64,000 nucleotides of DNA from Cohnella hashimotonis. GTDB taxonomy: Bacteria; Bacillota; Bacilli; Paenibacillales; Paenibacillaceae. The DNA lies in assembly GCF_030014955.1 (NCBI RefSeq), contig NZ_JAGRPV010000001.1:8023501-8087500 (forward strand). The letters run 5' to 3'. Made by a program: the position numbers and the translations under genes. The notes under the pieces were generated by a model. It saw nothing but the letters and a program-made list of their open reading frames with translations. It did not search any database and was not told the DNA's origin. Positions 18,257 to 27,148 of this stretch are shown piece by piece. Numbering within the stretch: the first letter of the stretch is position 1; the number at the start of each line of letters is the position of its first letter.

Positions 18257-21200
18257 ATGTTTCAGTCCAAACGATTGTACCACTTTGTTATTTTTCTTAT
18301 CTTGTCTGGTTTAATTCCAATTCCTGCCGCAGTGGGGGCAGAATCGTCTTCCTCTGTTGTGATTGCCCAGATTGCCGCCTCTCGACTGCATGCCTTAGTC
18401 TTGACGGAGAGCGGCGAAGTGTACGGTTGGGGCTCGAATGCAAATGGGGCCCTTGGAGACGGCACTGATGAAGCAAGAACGGAAGATTTGACGAAGGCCC
18501 AAGGGTTACCTGCAATTAAAGCGGTTAGTACCGGGTATCTTTCGTCATATGCTTTGACCAAAGAAGGCGAGTTGTATGCTTGGGGGCGCAATTATTATGG
18601 TCAGCTAGGCGGGGGCGCGAGCTGGGGAATTACGCTTCCCAGAAAGATTGAAGGGCTTCCTAAATTAGTTCAAATTGAGGGTGGAAACGAGTTTGCTGTA
18701 GCGCTAGCAGCCTCAGGGGAAGTATACACCTTCGGTGTCAATTCTGTAGGGCAGCTAGGTGATGGAACAACCGTTGAACGCAGCAATCCCGCAAAAGTAC
18801 CTGGGCTTCCTTTCATCAAGGAGATATCCGTCGGAATGCATCATACATTGGTGTTATCCGAATCGGGAGAAGTCTATGCCTGGGGTAGTAATAATTCCGG
18901 ACAGCTTGGAGATGAAACAACAATAAACAGAACATCTCCTGTTCGAATAACAGGCTTACCCAAGATAAAGGCTCTATCTGCAGGGGTCTATCACACGCTC
19001 GCGCTAGCCGATAATGGCGATGTTTATGGTTGGGGTTCGAATGAATATGGACAACTAGGCCAAGTTAGCACAGACAACGTAATGACTCCTAACTTAATCG
19101 ATACATTTCCCAAATCGCGAGCAATAGCTGCCAGTGCAAGCGACTCTTCTGTAATTACGACTACAGGTGAAGTTTATGTATTAGGAACCGTTCAAACTGA
19201 AAATTCGCCTTCAAGTAATGCGCCACGGAAGATGGAAGCAGTGTCCGGTGCAGAGACAATTGCCAGCGGGAGCGACTATACATTATGTGTTTTGAATTCC
19301 GGGGAAGTATACGGATGGGGCAGCAACGAGTATGGACAGCTCTTGCTAGGGCCGTCCAACAAATCAATGCCAGTAAAGTTATCGGAGATGAGTCATGTCA
19401 GTCAAATTTCTGCCGGCTATCATAATACGGGAGTTGTTTCAAGTTCGGGCGAGCTATACGCCTGGGGTATGAACAATTATGGCCAGCTAGGAGATGGAAC
19501 GACGGAGGATCGGGGTAAGCCAGTATTGATTTCTAATCTTCCGCCTTTAAAAAAAGTTGAAAAAGGCTCCGATTATACTTTAGCAGTCTCGGTGGATGGA
19601 ATCGTTTACGGATGGGGGAGCAATTACTATGGAACAATCGGGGATGGAACAACGATAAATAAAACAACGCCCACCTGGGTTAAAGGCCTTAGCAACGTCA
19701 AAGATGTTGCCACTGCTTATTTTACATCGGCAGCCTTGACGGAAAACGGTGAAGTTTACACTTGGGGGCTAGGATATCAGCAATCGCCAGAAATTCTAAA
19801 TGGCCTTCCGCCTATTTCGAATATTACGGCGGGTGATGATGGCACTGTTATGGCCGTGTCTGAGGATGGAGAAGTTTTTATGTGGGGGTGGATATCTGCC
19901 CTGGGGGGACTTAAATCTGTTCCAATAAAAGTAGATGGACTAGCGTCCATTAAAAATGCCGCAGTGGGAGCAAATGCTACATATGCTGTTTCAGTTAGCG
20001 GTGAAGTGTATGCTTGGGGTTCAAACGACCGGGGACAGCTTGGGGACGGCACGTATGAATCAAATTCTACCCCCACCCTTATTCAAGGGTTGTCGGGGAT
20101 CATCTCCGTGTCCGCGGGAAGAGGGGGGTATGTCCATGCCGTGACCCAAGTCGGTGAAGTATACGAATGGGGAAGCAACAGCAACAGCGATCCGATTTCG
20201 ATCCGCAAGCTTCCTTTTAATGAGAAGATATCTAGTATCTCCTCTAAATTTTCTCATACGATTGCTCTGTCAACAAGCGGAAACCTTTATGTGTGGGGCA
20301 CCAACGATTATGGCGAAATAGGGGACGGCACAAGATATTCAAAGGTTCCGACAAACCTCACAAGCAAAATTAAAAACAGTATCTTGGCTTTACCGGATAA
20401 CGAACCGCCGTATTGGCCCGGCAACAGTACTCTTCAGGTTAGCGAGGTTGGGAGTACGGAGGCGACTCTTGCTTGGACTCCGGCTGTGGATAACAAAGAA
20501 GTGAGCGGCTACGCGTTATTTTCTATCGTCGGGATCACGTTGTCTGAAGTTGCAGTTGTAGATCACGGGGTTACAAAATATAAATTAACGAATCTTACCC
20601 CGGATACGCAGTATACATTCATGCTTAAAGCAAAAGATGTCACTTCAAACTGGAGCGATTACAGCCCGGAAATAAACTTCCGGACACGCCCGAGAGGCGA
20701 AGATCCAGGAAGCGGCACTCCAGGAAGCGGCACTCCGGGAGGCGTCACTCCTAGTGGTGATATGCCCGAGGAGTCATCCGATCTGCCATGGGACATAAGC
20801 ACCTCAGTCATGCCGAATGGAAAACAATCCATCCAAATTCAACTCAAAGATAATGGTTTTGAAGAGCTCATGAAGAACGACGAATTCAAGAGCTCGAAAA
20901 TCTTTCAGATCACATCGAGCGATCCGGCGGACCGGTATGAAGTGACCTTGCCGATTAAGTTCCTTTCCGGCATGTCGTCTCTTGAAGCCTCTTCATTGCT
21001 TCGGATCTCGACGCCAGATGGATGGTGGCAGCTTCCAGTATCGACTTTATTGAAGGGGCAGAACGTAACAGCATCCGACCCTGTCGTTATTTCCATTGAG
21101 CATGCAGGCACGGAATATGAAGAGACCTTGCAGCAACAATTGGCGGGTAGCGGAGTGCGGCCGCTTGGCAAGTTGTTGGATTTCTCGGTAACGGTTAGCA

Positions 21201-21976
21201 ACCAGCCCGTTAACCAGTTCTCGGAGTACGCAGAACATGGACTAGTCGTTGAGACCAAGCAGATTCCACTAAATCAACTGGCGGGATTGACATATGACCC
21301 CGTAGCAAAAAGATTCGTTCCCGTGCCAATTAAGACTGAATGGAATGACGGAGTTCTCCACGTTTCTTTGTATAAAAAAGGGAACTCGGTTTATACAGTG
21401 GTAATGACTGAAAAGGCATCATATCAGGATGTTGCGGTGAACAGCATGTATAAGGCAAGCATCGAGGCCTTATCCAATCGTTTGGTTCTTAAAGGGTTTG
21501 GCGATGGAACGTTCAAACCGGAAAAATCAATTACTCGTGCGGAATTTGCCGCCATATTAAACAGATCGCTGGGTGTTTTGCCGGGCAGCGATCAATCAAC
21601 AAGTCAATTTAAGGACGTCAAGAAGGGCGCTTGGTATGAGAAAGATATCGATTCGGCCGTATTTGCGGGATTAATTACGGGATACTCCCCTACTTCCTTT
21701 AAACCCGATCAGACGATAACACATCAAGAGATGATCGTGATGCTTGTAAGGGCTTATGGGTATGTGCATGCCGACTCTGTAAATGCAACAGGTATCGCAA
21801 CTCCTGCAGCCTTAAAACTGCCGGAGTGGTTTATCCCGGCCTATCAGAAAGCCATTCAGGAAGGTATCCTTCTTTCGGGCGGGGATCCCTTTAAATTCCA
21901 GCCGGCTCAAACGGCAACCCGACAAGAAAGCGCGTATCTGTTGCACCGTCTGCTTGAAATTTTAGTGTTCATCTAA
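18257..21976 (+). CDS. Exported RCC1-repeat, fibronectin-III and SLH surface protein
   Basis: About 1239 residues from the ATG at 18257, which has GGGGAGG six bases upstream. A signal peptide (about 1-26) is followed by some 13 RCC1-like propeller blades to about residue 710 (recurring GEVYAWGSNNSGQLGDGT), enough for two seven-bladed propellers. Then come a fibronectin type III domain (about 725-815, EATLAWTPAVDNKEVSGYAL), a short Gly/Thr/Pro linker, a large beta domain (about 845-1065) and three SLH domains (about 1070-1239, GFGDGTFKPEKSITRAEFAA). In bacteria, secreted RCC1 proteins are wall or matrix associated; SLH domains would hold this one on the secondary wall polymer. A GGCGGCC-type terminator follows. 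Confidence 0.9.
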   Translation: MFQSKRLYHFVIFLILSGLIPIPAAVGAESSSSVVIAQIAASRLHALVLTESGEVYGWGSNANGALGDGTDEARTEDLTKAQGLPAIKAVSTGYLSSYALTKEGELYAWGRNYYGQLGGGASWGITLPRKIEGLPKLVQIEGGNEFAVALAASGEVYTFGVNSVGQLGDGTTVERSNPAKVPGLPFIKEISVGMHHTLVLSESGEVYAWGSNNSGQLGDETTINRTSPVRITGLPKIKALSAGVYHTLALADNGDVYGWGSNEYGQLGQVSTDNVMTPNLIDTFPKSRAIAASASDSSVITTTGEVYVLGTVQTENSPSSNAPRKMEAVSGAETIASGSDYTLCVLNSGEVYGWGSNEYGQLLLGPSNKSMPVKLSEMSHVSQISAGYHNTGVVSSSGELYAWGMNNYGQLGDGTTEDRGKPVLISNLPPLKKVEKGSDYTLAVSVDGIVYGWGSNYYGTIGDGTTINKTTPTWVKGLSNVKDVATAYFTSAALTENGEVYTWGLGYQQSPEILNGLPPISNITAGDDGTVMAVSEDGEVFMWGWISALGGLKSVPIKVDGLASIKNAAVGANATYAVSVSGEVYAWGSNDRGQLGDGTYESNSTPTLIQGLSGIISVSAGRGGYVHAVTQVGEVYEWGSNSNSDPISIRKLPFNEKISSISSKFSHTIALSTSGNLYVWGTNDYGEIGDGTRYSKVPTNLTSKIKNSILALPDNEPPYWPGNSTLQVSEVGSTEATLAWTPAVDNKEVSGYALFSIVGITLSEVAVVDHGVTKYKLTNLTPDTQYTFMLKAKDVTSNWSDYSPEINFRTRPRGEDPGSGTPGSGTPGGVTPSGDMPEESSDLPWDISTSVMPNGKQSIQIQLKDNGFEELMKNDEFKSSKIFQITSSDPADRYEVTLPIKFLSGMSSLEASSLLRISTPDGWWQLPVSTLLKGQNVTASDPVVISIEHAGTEYEETLQQQLAGSGVRPLGKLLDFSVTVSNQPVNQFSEYAEHGLVVETKQIPLNQLAGLTYDPVAKRFVPVPIKTEWNDGVLHVSLYKKGNSVYTVVMTEKASYQDVAVNSMYKASIEALSNRLVLKGFGDGTFKPEKSITRAEFAAILNRSLGVLPGSDQSTSQFKDVKKGAWYEKDIDSAVFAGLITGYSPTSFKPDQTITHQEMIVMLVRAYGYVHADSVNATGIATPAALKLPEWFIPAYQKAIQEGILLSGGDPFKFQPAQTATRQESAYLLHRLLEILVFI

Positions 21977-22071
21977 ATGTTATAGGCTGATTTAGTGAAT
22001 TTTCAAAATTTAAGCGGCTTGCGAAAAACCAAACTTAGTTAAAAAGTCATAATACCTTTGAATCCTTTAAG

Positions 22072-22100
22072 GGCGGCCACTAGGCCGCCATTTGTTTTCG
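22072..22100 (+). terminator. Rho-independent terminator, GGCGGCC family
   Basis: GGCGGCC-ACTA-GGCCGCC followed by ATTTGTTTTCG, then CCGTTAAGGGGAGCCGTATCAC, matching the layout after 11685. Confidence 0.8.
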
Positions 22101-22150
22101 CCGATACATCCGTTAAGGGGAGCCGTATCACAAATAAGGGCAAGCTTTAA

Positions 22151-22212
22151 ATATGCTCCCCTTTAAGTAGACAGGTTTAAAAAATAAACCGGCTACTTGC
22201 AGAGGAGCATAT
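22151..22212. repeat. 62-bp palindromic element, possible IS3-type terminal repeat relic
   Basis: Two 20-base arms (22151-22170 and 22193-22212) pair with three mismatches, and GGTTTA/TAAACC pair inside. The left arm reads TGCTCCCCTTTAAGTAGACA, which has the TG...CCCC...GTAGACA form of IS3-family ends. No transposase is present, so this may be a mini-element or a deletion derivative. Confidence 0.45.
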
Positions 22213-22245
22213 CCGTTCGTGGATGTCGAAATCTTTTGGTGTACT

Positions 22246-23118
22246 TTAAATTTGTTTTGCTACATCATCTGCATCAGTGGAGTAAGCCAGCTCTTTCTGT
22301 GCTTCCAGAGCGGCCAGTCTGTCCAGCAGGGCTGCCCGGATTTGCTCATAGGCGTCACTGCCCAACGCCATACGTATCGGCCCCTCTCCCTGATCGACAC
22401 GGTGGATAATCTGCTGCGCCATCTTATCCGGATCGCCGACTACCATTTTGTTGAACATGCTCATATCTACACCGGGCAGTTCCCCCTTCATCAGGCTAAC
22501 GAATTGGCCTGCCTCCGTATTCCGGTATTCGTCCATCCGCTCGCCGATCACGGCGTTGCTTAAAATGAAATTCGTTCGGATCCCGCCGGGCTCCACCATC
22601 GTGGTCTTAATATTGAACGGAGCGACTTCCTTAGCCAGCGCTTCAAAGGCCCCTTCGACCGCCCATTTCGAAGAACAATACAGCCCCATACCCGGAATCG
22701 AATAATGACCCGCCATACTCGAGATCTGTACAATGTGGCCGCTGCCCTGCTTGCGGAAAAAGGGCAGGACTGCACGCGCTGCACGCAGGGAGCCAAGCAC
22801 ATTGGTCATGAACTGATGCTCAATTTGCCTGTCGCTTGCTTCTTCCACTGCGCCATACAATCCATAGGCTGCATTATTGACAAACACATCGATCGTGCCC
22901 AGTTCTGAAAATGCGCGTTCCACGACTTCGGCAATTTGCTGAGGGTTGGTCAGATCTAAATTAGCCTGCCATAGTTGGGAGCCATACTGTGCCTGCAGAT
23001 CATCCAGCACACCTGGCTTGCGTACCGTTGCGGCTACACGGTCCCCCCTATCCAGCAACCGGCGAGTTATACGTGAAGCCAAGCCTCCTGATGCTCCTGT
23101 GATGAACCATGTTTGCAT
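22246..23118 (-). CDS. Short-chain dehydrogenase/reductase
   Basis: A 290-residue classical SDR: cofactor motif TGASGGLASRI (residues 7-17), NNAAYG (about 84), catalytic Ser in VQISSMAG and YxxxK in YCSSKWAVEG. The C-terminal region carries the PGGIRTNFILSN segment seen in SDRs that act on ketone or steroid-like substrates. The start MQTWFITG at 23118 has GGAGGG seven bases upstream; the frame extends to a TTG at 23133 that overlaps this site. It lies 95 bases downstream of the MmyB-like regulator at 23214 on the same strand, which probably controls it. Substrate unknown. Confidence 0.9.
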   Translation of the reverse strand: MQTWFITGASGGLASRITRRLLDRGDRVAATVRKPGVLDDLQAQYGSQLWQANLDLTNPQQIAEVVERAFSELGTIDVFVNNAAYGLYGAVEEASDRQIEHQFMTNVLGSLRAARAVLPFFRKQGSGHIVQISSMAGHYSIPGMGLYCSSKWAVEGAFEALAKEVAPFNIKTTMVEPGGIRTNFILSNAVIGERMDEYRNTEAGQFVSLMKGELPGVDMSMFNKMVVGDPDKMAQQIIHRVDQGEGPIRMALGSDAYEQIRAALLDRLAALEAQKELAYSTDADDVAKQI

Positions 23119-23213
23119 GCTAAAACCCTCCAATCGTTGTCTTGCACTGAATCATACAAGCAACTGGAGGGAGCTAGCCACAGCACGTCTATTCTATTAA
23201 CGGGAGTAACAGT

Positions 23214-24077
23214 TTACGGGAGATGCCTGTCCTGCTCCAGTACACGCAATAATCTCTCCTCCGTGCCAGAACCGGGAACCGGAACAAAGAAGCACCAGTG
23301 CAGCCCTGGGTCATTATCGATGACAGCTGCGGAATGGAGCGCGAACTCCATCTCCTGTGCGTCAGGAAGACGAAATAATGCGGTGGCTACGCGCTTTTGC
23401 TTGACTTCATATAGCTCCCAGAAATGCACGAACTCCTCGCTTTCCCGTCTCAAGCGTTCGAACCGTTCCATATATAACGGGTTGTCCTTGTAATGGTCGA
23501 AGCTTGCCCGCATAACCGCTACGGAGTAACGGGCAGCACCTTCCCAATTCAGCAGTCTTGTACGGTAATCCGGCTTTAAAAACATAATCTCGATCATATT
23601 CCGTTCATTGTCCGGCAGACTGCCGAAATCGGCTATGATCAGTTCTGCTGCCCGATTCCAGACGATCACATCCGTACCTTCGTCCGTGATAAAAGAAGGA
23701 TAATAAAGTTGATCTACGATTTTCTGCAAAACTCCCGCATCCGGCCCTCCGTTATTCGGCACTGTCACGACACTCGCCGCGTCAACATTGGCCAGATCGA
23801 ACAGATGCTTCTGCTCATCTTCGTCAAGCTGAAGCGCTTTGCCGATACTTAGCAGTACCTCCGGCGAAGGATTCACCTCCTTGCCTTGCTCCAACCAGGA
23901 ATAGTAAGTCACGCTTATATGGGCAAGATAAGAGACTTCTTCTCTTCGAAGTCCCGGCGTGCGTCTTCGTCCGGGCAGCGGCTGGATCCCTGCCTCTGAA
24001 GGCTGCAAGCGTTCTCTGCGCGATTTTATGAACTCGCCCAATGCGGACGAGGAACGGTTTGTTTTCAAGCAGCTCAC
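23214..24077 (-). CDS. XRE-family regulator with MmyB-like ligand-binding domain
   Basis: A 287-residue regulator. An N-terminal XRE helix-turn-helix (LGEFIKSRRERLQPSEAGIQ ... GLRREEVSYLAHISVTYYSW) is followed by a C-terminal MmyB-like PAS-type domain (about 105-285, YPSFITDEGTDVIVWNRAAE, with a fatty-acid-binding fold in known relatives). Such proteins usually regulate an adjacent SDR gene, as here (22246). The start is uncertain: a GTG at 24077 overlaps AGAGGTGAG, while a TTG nine bases later has that sequence as a well-placed ribosome site. Confidence 0.88.
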   Translation of the reverse strand: MSCLKTNRSSSALGEFIKSRRERLQPSEAGIQPLPGRRRTPGLRREEVSYLAHISVTYYSWLEQGKEVNPSPEVLLSIGKALQLDEDEQKHLFDLANVDAASVVTVPNNGGPDAGVLQKIVDQLYYPSFITDEGTDVIVWNRAAELIIADFGSLPDNERNMIEIMFLKPDYRTRLLNWEGAARYSVAVMRASFDHYKDNPLYMERFERLRRESEEFVHFWELYEVKQKRVATALFRLPDAQEMEFALHSAAVIDNDPGLHWCFFVPVPGSGTEERLLRVLEQDRHLP

Positions 24078-24277
24078 CTCTAATTACTTATATGGAACAA
24101 TACGTATCGTAATTAAACAAATGGACCCCAAGCACTTCGTACACGATCATTATAATCTCTGTAAAGGTATAGTCGCCATAAAAGAGAACCATAACGATTG
24201 CAGTTGCTGTTACTTCCTTTAATAGGATAGACATGCTGGGGCCTACCCCTCCTTTACAATTTCCAATCCCAATGCTA

Positions 24278-24308
24278 TTATCCAAACATGACGTTAACGT
24301 CATATTAT
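24278..24308 (+). promoter_or_regulatory. MerR-type promoter/operator of the regulator at 24331
   Basis: The perfect 16-base palindrome ATGACGTTAACGTCAT (24288-24303) sits between TTATCC (24278-24283) and TATTAT (24303-24308) with a 19-base spacer, as expected for MerR control. Confidence 0.7.
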
Positions 24309-24330
24309 ATCTTGGAAAGAGTGATCCATC

Positions 24331-24717
24331 ATGAACCGCATGCGCATTGGCGATTTGACAGAACGAGCCGGGGTAACCCAGCGCACGGTTCGCTATTACG
24401 AGAGCATTGGATTGCTTCCATCTGGCGAGCGCGAAGGCAATGGTCATCATTACTACACGGAAGAAACGGTTGCTCGCCTGCAAAAGATCGATCAGTTGAA
24501 GAAGGTTGGCCTAAGTTTGGAGGAAATTCGGGACGTAATCGAGCTTTACTTTACGGATACGAGCGGGGTGCTGCCGAAACGGAAAGTCCTCGGCATACTG
24601 CGCCAGCATTTGGCCGACACGGACCAGAAGCTTGATGCGCTCGGACAGTTCCGCAGCGATTTGCAGTCGAATATAGAACGTTTCGAGCGGTGGCTCGAGG
24701 TCAATGACAGCGATTAA
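24331..24717 (+). CDS. MerR-family transcriptional regulator
   Basis: 128 residues with a typical MerR domain (MRIGDLTERAGVTQRTVRYY, ESIGLLPSGEREGNGHHYYT) and a coiled-coil dimerisation helix near 75-120. No metal-binding cysteines are seen. An ATGACGTTAACGTCAT palindrome lies in its own promoter, and a second copy with TTGACG at its centre lies before the dehydrogenase at 24778. The regulator therefore probably controls both. The ribosome site is only weak (GGAAAGAG, 13 bases from the ATG). Confidence 0.9.
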   Translation: MNRMRIGDLTERAGVTQRTVRYYESIGLLPSGEREGNGHHYYTEETVARLQKIDQLKKVGLSLEEIRDVIELYFTDTSGVLPKRKVLGILRQHLADTDQKLDALGQFRSDLQSNIERFERWLEVNDSD

Positions 24718-24728
24718 TTTTTTTTGCC

Positions 24729-24756
24729 CTAAACATGACGTTGACGTCATGTTTAG
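24729..24756 (+). promoter_or_regulatory. Second MerR operator, before the dehydrogenase
   Basis: CTAAACATGACGT and ACGTCATGTTTAG form 13-base perfect arms around TG. The core matches the site at 24288-24303, and the 19-base spacing to TGCCCT and TGTTTA suggests a weak promoter needing activation. Confidence 0.65.
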
Positions 24757-24777
24757 CATTCTAAGGAGGTTGAATTC

Positions 24778-25599
24778 ATGAGAGAGAACATTGGATTTAT
24801 CGGTCTCGGACTGCTTGGTATGCCAGTCGCCGCCAATCTGCTCCAAGCAGGATATGCGCTCACCGTATACAACCGCACCCCAGAAAAAGCGGAGCCACTC
24901 GTGGCTCAAGGTGCGCTGCAGGCGGTCCGTCCGGCTGACGCCGTGACAACCGGTGGCATCGTCGTCACCTTGGTGTGGGACGATGAAGCATTGGAAGACG
25001 TCGTCAAAAGCGAAGATTTCTTAGAACGCCTGGGCGTAGGCGGGATACATGTATCAATGAGTACGGTATCGCCGGACACGGGCAGGAAGCTATCGGATCT
25101 GCATGCGCGGCATGGTTCCGTCTATGTTGAGGCGCCTATCTTTGGACGGCCGGAGGCAGCCGCTGCCAGGCAATTGTGGATTCCTATAGCGGGTCCGCAG
25201 GAAGCAAAGGAGCGGGTGCGGCCGCTGCTGGAAGCGATGGGAGCTAAAGGGATCTTTGACTTTGGCGAGGAAGCCGGTTCGGCTTTACTCGTCAAACTGA
25301 TCGGTAACTTCCTGATCGTCTCCGCGGCACGCTCACTGGAAGAAGCGCTAGGCATAGCTGAGCGCGGCGGAGTCGATCCCCAAGCAGCGGTCAATATGCT
25401 TACCAGCACACTGTTTACCGCGCCCATCTATCAAAGCTATGGCAAAATGATAGCCGAGAAGTCATCCATACCCGAAAGTAAAATTCCACAGAAAGATGTC
25501 GGCCTCTTGCTGTCGGCGGCGCAAAAAGCACAAGTTCCAGCTCCGCTTTCCAGCCTGCTGCTTGATATGCTGGAGAACGGAGATCGGAGCCGAACATAA
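24778..25599 (+). CDS. NAD(P)-dependent oxidoreductase, 3-hydroxyisobutyrate dehydrogenase-like
   Basis: 273 residues of the beta-hydroxyacid dehydrogenase family. The N-terminal Rossmann motif is IGFIGLGLLGMPVAANLLQA (about 5-24), the substrate segment is GGIHVSMSTVSPDTGRKLSD (about 85-104), and the catalytic-helix region is SALLVKLIGNFLIVSAARSL (Lys near 175). The family oxidises or reduces hydroxyacids or succinic-semialdehyde-like compounds; some members are imine reductases. It has a strong AAGGAGGT site and lies downstream of its MerR regulator with a matching operator. The carboxyl end is about 15 residues shorter than is usual. Confidence 0.88.
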   Translation: MRENIGFIGLGLLGMPVAANLLQAGYALTVYNRTPEKAEPLVAQGALQAVRPADAVTTGGIVVTLVWDDEALEDVVKSEDFLERLGVGGIHVSMSTVSPDTGRKLSDLHARHGSVYVEAPIFGRPEAAAARQLWIPIAGPQEAKERVRPLLEAMGAKGIFDFGEEAGSALLVKLIGNFLIVSAARSLEEALGIAERGGVDPQAAVNMLTSTLFTAPIYQSYGKMIAEKSSIPESKIPQKDVGLLLSAAQKAQVPAPLSSLLLDMLENGDRSRT

Positions 25600-25752
25600 G
25601 GCTACGGTCGATGCTATTCGTACGCTTGTATAAGCAGTCTGCCTGGTTGCGATTATAAGTGACATTCGGCTCGCAATTCAACATTTCACCGTAGACCTTT
25701 TCCTGGTGCCTGAAACGGATAAAAAAGTCGAGAAGCCCTCTCAATCGTTGGC

Positions 25753-26070
25753 TTGGAGGATCTGTCCAGTTTTGTTACGATTCTCCCCTGCGTCGCGACG
25801 TTCAGAACGAGCCTCCAAATCAAACACGATATCATCACTTCCTATCCCGTTATGGTGCATCGCCTTGACAAGCGGAGACCTCTCCATTTAATATCAAATG
25901 GAGAGGTCTCCGCTTGCGTGGGCGCGTTCTCCGGCAGCGACCTTGAGATTATTCTCCGGTCCCGCCAGATCGAAACGCTAATTCTTAGCGGAATTGCTAC
26001 AAGCGGTGTCGTGCTGTCGACGTTGCGGGAAGCGGCGGACCTACGAAGCGCAGAAAGCGAACTGGGTTGA
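25753..26070 (+). pseudogene. Broken isochorismatase-like cysteine hydrolase
   Basis: The recognisable core is VGAFSGSDLEIILRSRQIET followed by LILSGIATSGVVLSTLREAAD, a typical isochorismatase-family segment, although the catalytic Cys position of the family reads Ser (IATSG). The N-terminal half does not resemble the family, and the frame ends in unrelated residues at 26070 where an MFS fragment begins. A 39-base palindromic insertion separates LDKRR from VGAFSG. The gene is therefore truncated at both ends and interrupted. Confidence 0.7.
25869..25916. repeat. Perfect 21-bp inverted repeat inside the isochorismatase remnant
   Basis: Arms 25869-25889 and 25896-25916 are exact reverse complements (CAAGCGGAGACC...GGTCTCCGCTTG) around a six-base AATATC loop. 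There is no T tract, so it is not a standard terminator. It appears to be an in-frame insertion. Confidence 0.8.
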
Positions 26071-26302
26071 CCCCATCTGTCAATATCTTGATCAAGAAGA
26101 TTACGCTGTCTGCTATTACGGGAAGAGTATTTGGTTTTACCATGTCGGCGGGGTATTTAGGCGTATTTGGAGGCTCCCTCTTAGGCGGGCAGGTGGCAGC
26201 CTTGCTAGGCAGCAAATCGTATTTATAGTTACAGGAGCGTTGCTGCTGCTGAATCCGGCGTGGGTGTATTTTAAAGTGTTTAAGAAGCTTTCTTATAACT
26301 GA
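26064..26302 (+). pseudogene. C-terminal fragment of an MFS transporter, frameshifted
   Basis: One frame gives GLTPSVNILIKKITLSAITG then RVFGFTMSAGYLGVFGGSLL and stops at 26226-26228. The continuation IVTGALLLLNPAWVYFKVFK lies in another frame after about 26219. Together they match the last three membrane helices of a drug-type MFS exporter. The 5' part is missing, replaced by the isochorismatase remnant. Confidence 0.7.
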
Positions 26303-26317
26303 AGGAGTACGTTGCAT

Positions 26318-26968
26318 ATGCAGATTAAATGGTATGGCCATTCTTCTTTTCTGCTGACTTCGGATGCCGGAACGAGGATTCTCATCGATCCCTACTTTAA
26401 GTTTCTTGGCTATCGCATGCCGGTTCCGGTTAATTCGGATATCGTCGTGGTTACGCATAATCATGGCGATCACAATAAAGTTAACGCCGCATCGGGTGAT
26501 TACTTGCTGGTGAACGAGCCGAAAGAATACAGTCGCGGCGATGTGAGCATGAGTGGGTTCAAGACTTTCCACGATAAGGTGAACGGTAAGAAAAGAGGGC
26601 CCAATATTGTTTTCCGCTTCCGGATGGATGGACTGACGATCTGCCATTGCGGGGATCTGGGGCATCTGCTTACAGAAGAACAAGTCAAAGAAATCGGCAA
26701 AGTGGACGTGCTTATCGTGCCCGTAGGAGGAAGGGCGACGCTCGCTGGGGCGGAAGCCGCTCAAGTGATGCGTCAATTGCATGCGACCGTAGCGATTCCG
26801 ATGCATTATAGCACGAAGGCTGTGGGGATTCTCGGAAGGATTTTCTTCGCTAAGGTGGACAAATTCCTCGAGGCTGCCGGGACACGGACGACAGATGTAA
26901 AGACGTTGAACGTGTCCAAGGAAAGCCTTGCCCAATATGCTGGCGTCGTTACTATGCAGTATGAATAG
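26318..26968 (+). CDS. MBL-fold metal-dependent hydrolase (UPF0173-like)
   Basis: 216 residues of the metallo-beta-lactamase fold. The N-terminal strand is IKWYGHSSFLL, the metal-binding motif is THNHGDHNK (residues about 48-56), and further ligands lie in CHCGDLGHLL (about 110) and IPMHYSTK (about 165). The compact length matches the UPF0173/UlaG-like group. Substrate unknown; UlaG-like members open lactones and others act on phosphodiesters. GAAGGAG lies ten bases before the ATG at 26318; a TTG at 26312 is too close to that site. A terminator follows. Confidence 0.88.
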   Translation: MQIKWYGHSSFLLTSDAGTRILIDPYFKFLGYRMPVPVNSDIVVVTHNHGDHNKVNAASGDYLLVNEPKEYSRGDVSMSGFKTFHDKVNGKKRGPNIVFRFRMDGLTICHCGDLGHLLTEEQVKEIGKVDVLIVPVGGRATLAGAEAAQVMRQLHATVAIPMHYSTKAVGILGRIFFAKVDKFLEAAGTRTTDVKTLNVSKESLAQYAGVVTMQYE

Positions 26969-26982
26969 AAGCGTAAGAGAGG

Positions 26983-27010
26983 AGGGCGCCCGGTCGGGTG
27001 CCCTTCGATT
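26983..27010 (+). terminator. Terminator after the MBL hydrolase gene
   Basis: AGGGCGCCC pairs with GGGTGCCCT, followed by TCGATTTCGC. The downstream ATAGATGGTACGGTGAACC matches the module after the terminator at 4253. Confidence 0.75.
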
Positions 27011-27148
27011 TCGCTCTATAGATGGTACGGTGAACCCTGACGTTTGCCGAATCCAATCAAAGTTGTGCCTAATCCTCTCACGTCGCCTTTTCAGGCGGAT
27101 CAATATCAATTAAGTTTAGAGTTACATATCGTTGTTGGGGAGGATCAT

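Noticed and set aside
18400..20350. Tandem DNA repeats suggesting a repeat array
   Set aside because: They are coding RCC1 blades with diverged codons inside one long gene.
22151..22212. Complete insertion sequence
   Set aside because: Only terminal-like inverted repeats are present; no transposase frame lies between or beside them.
24088..24483. Gene antisense to the MerR gene and its promoter
   Set aside because: The MerR frame has canonical motifs, while this frame spans a palindromic operator and has no recognisable product.
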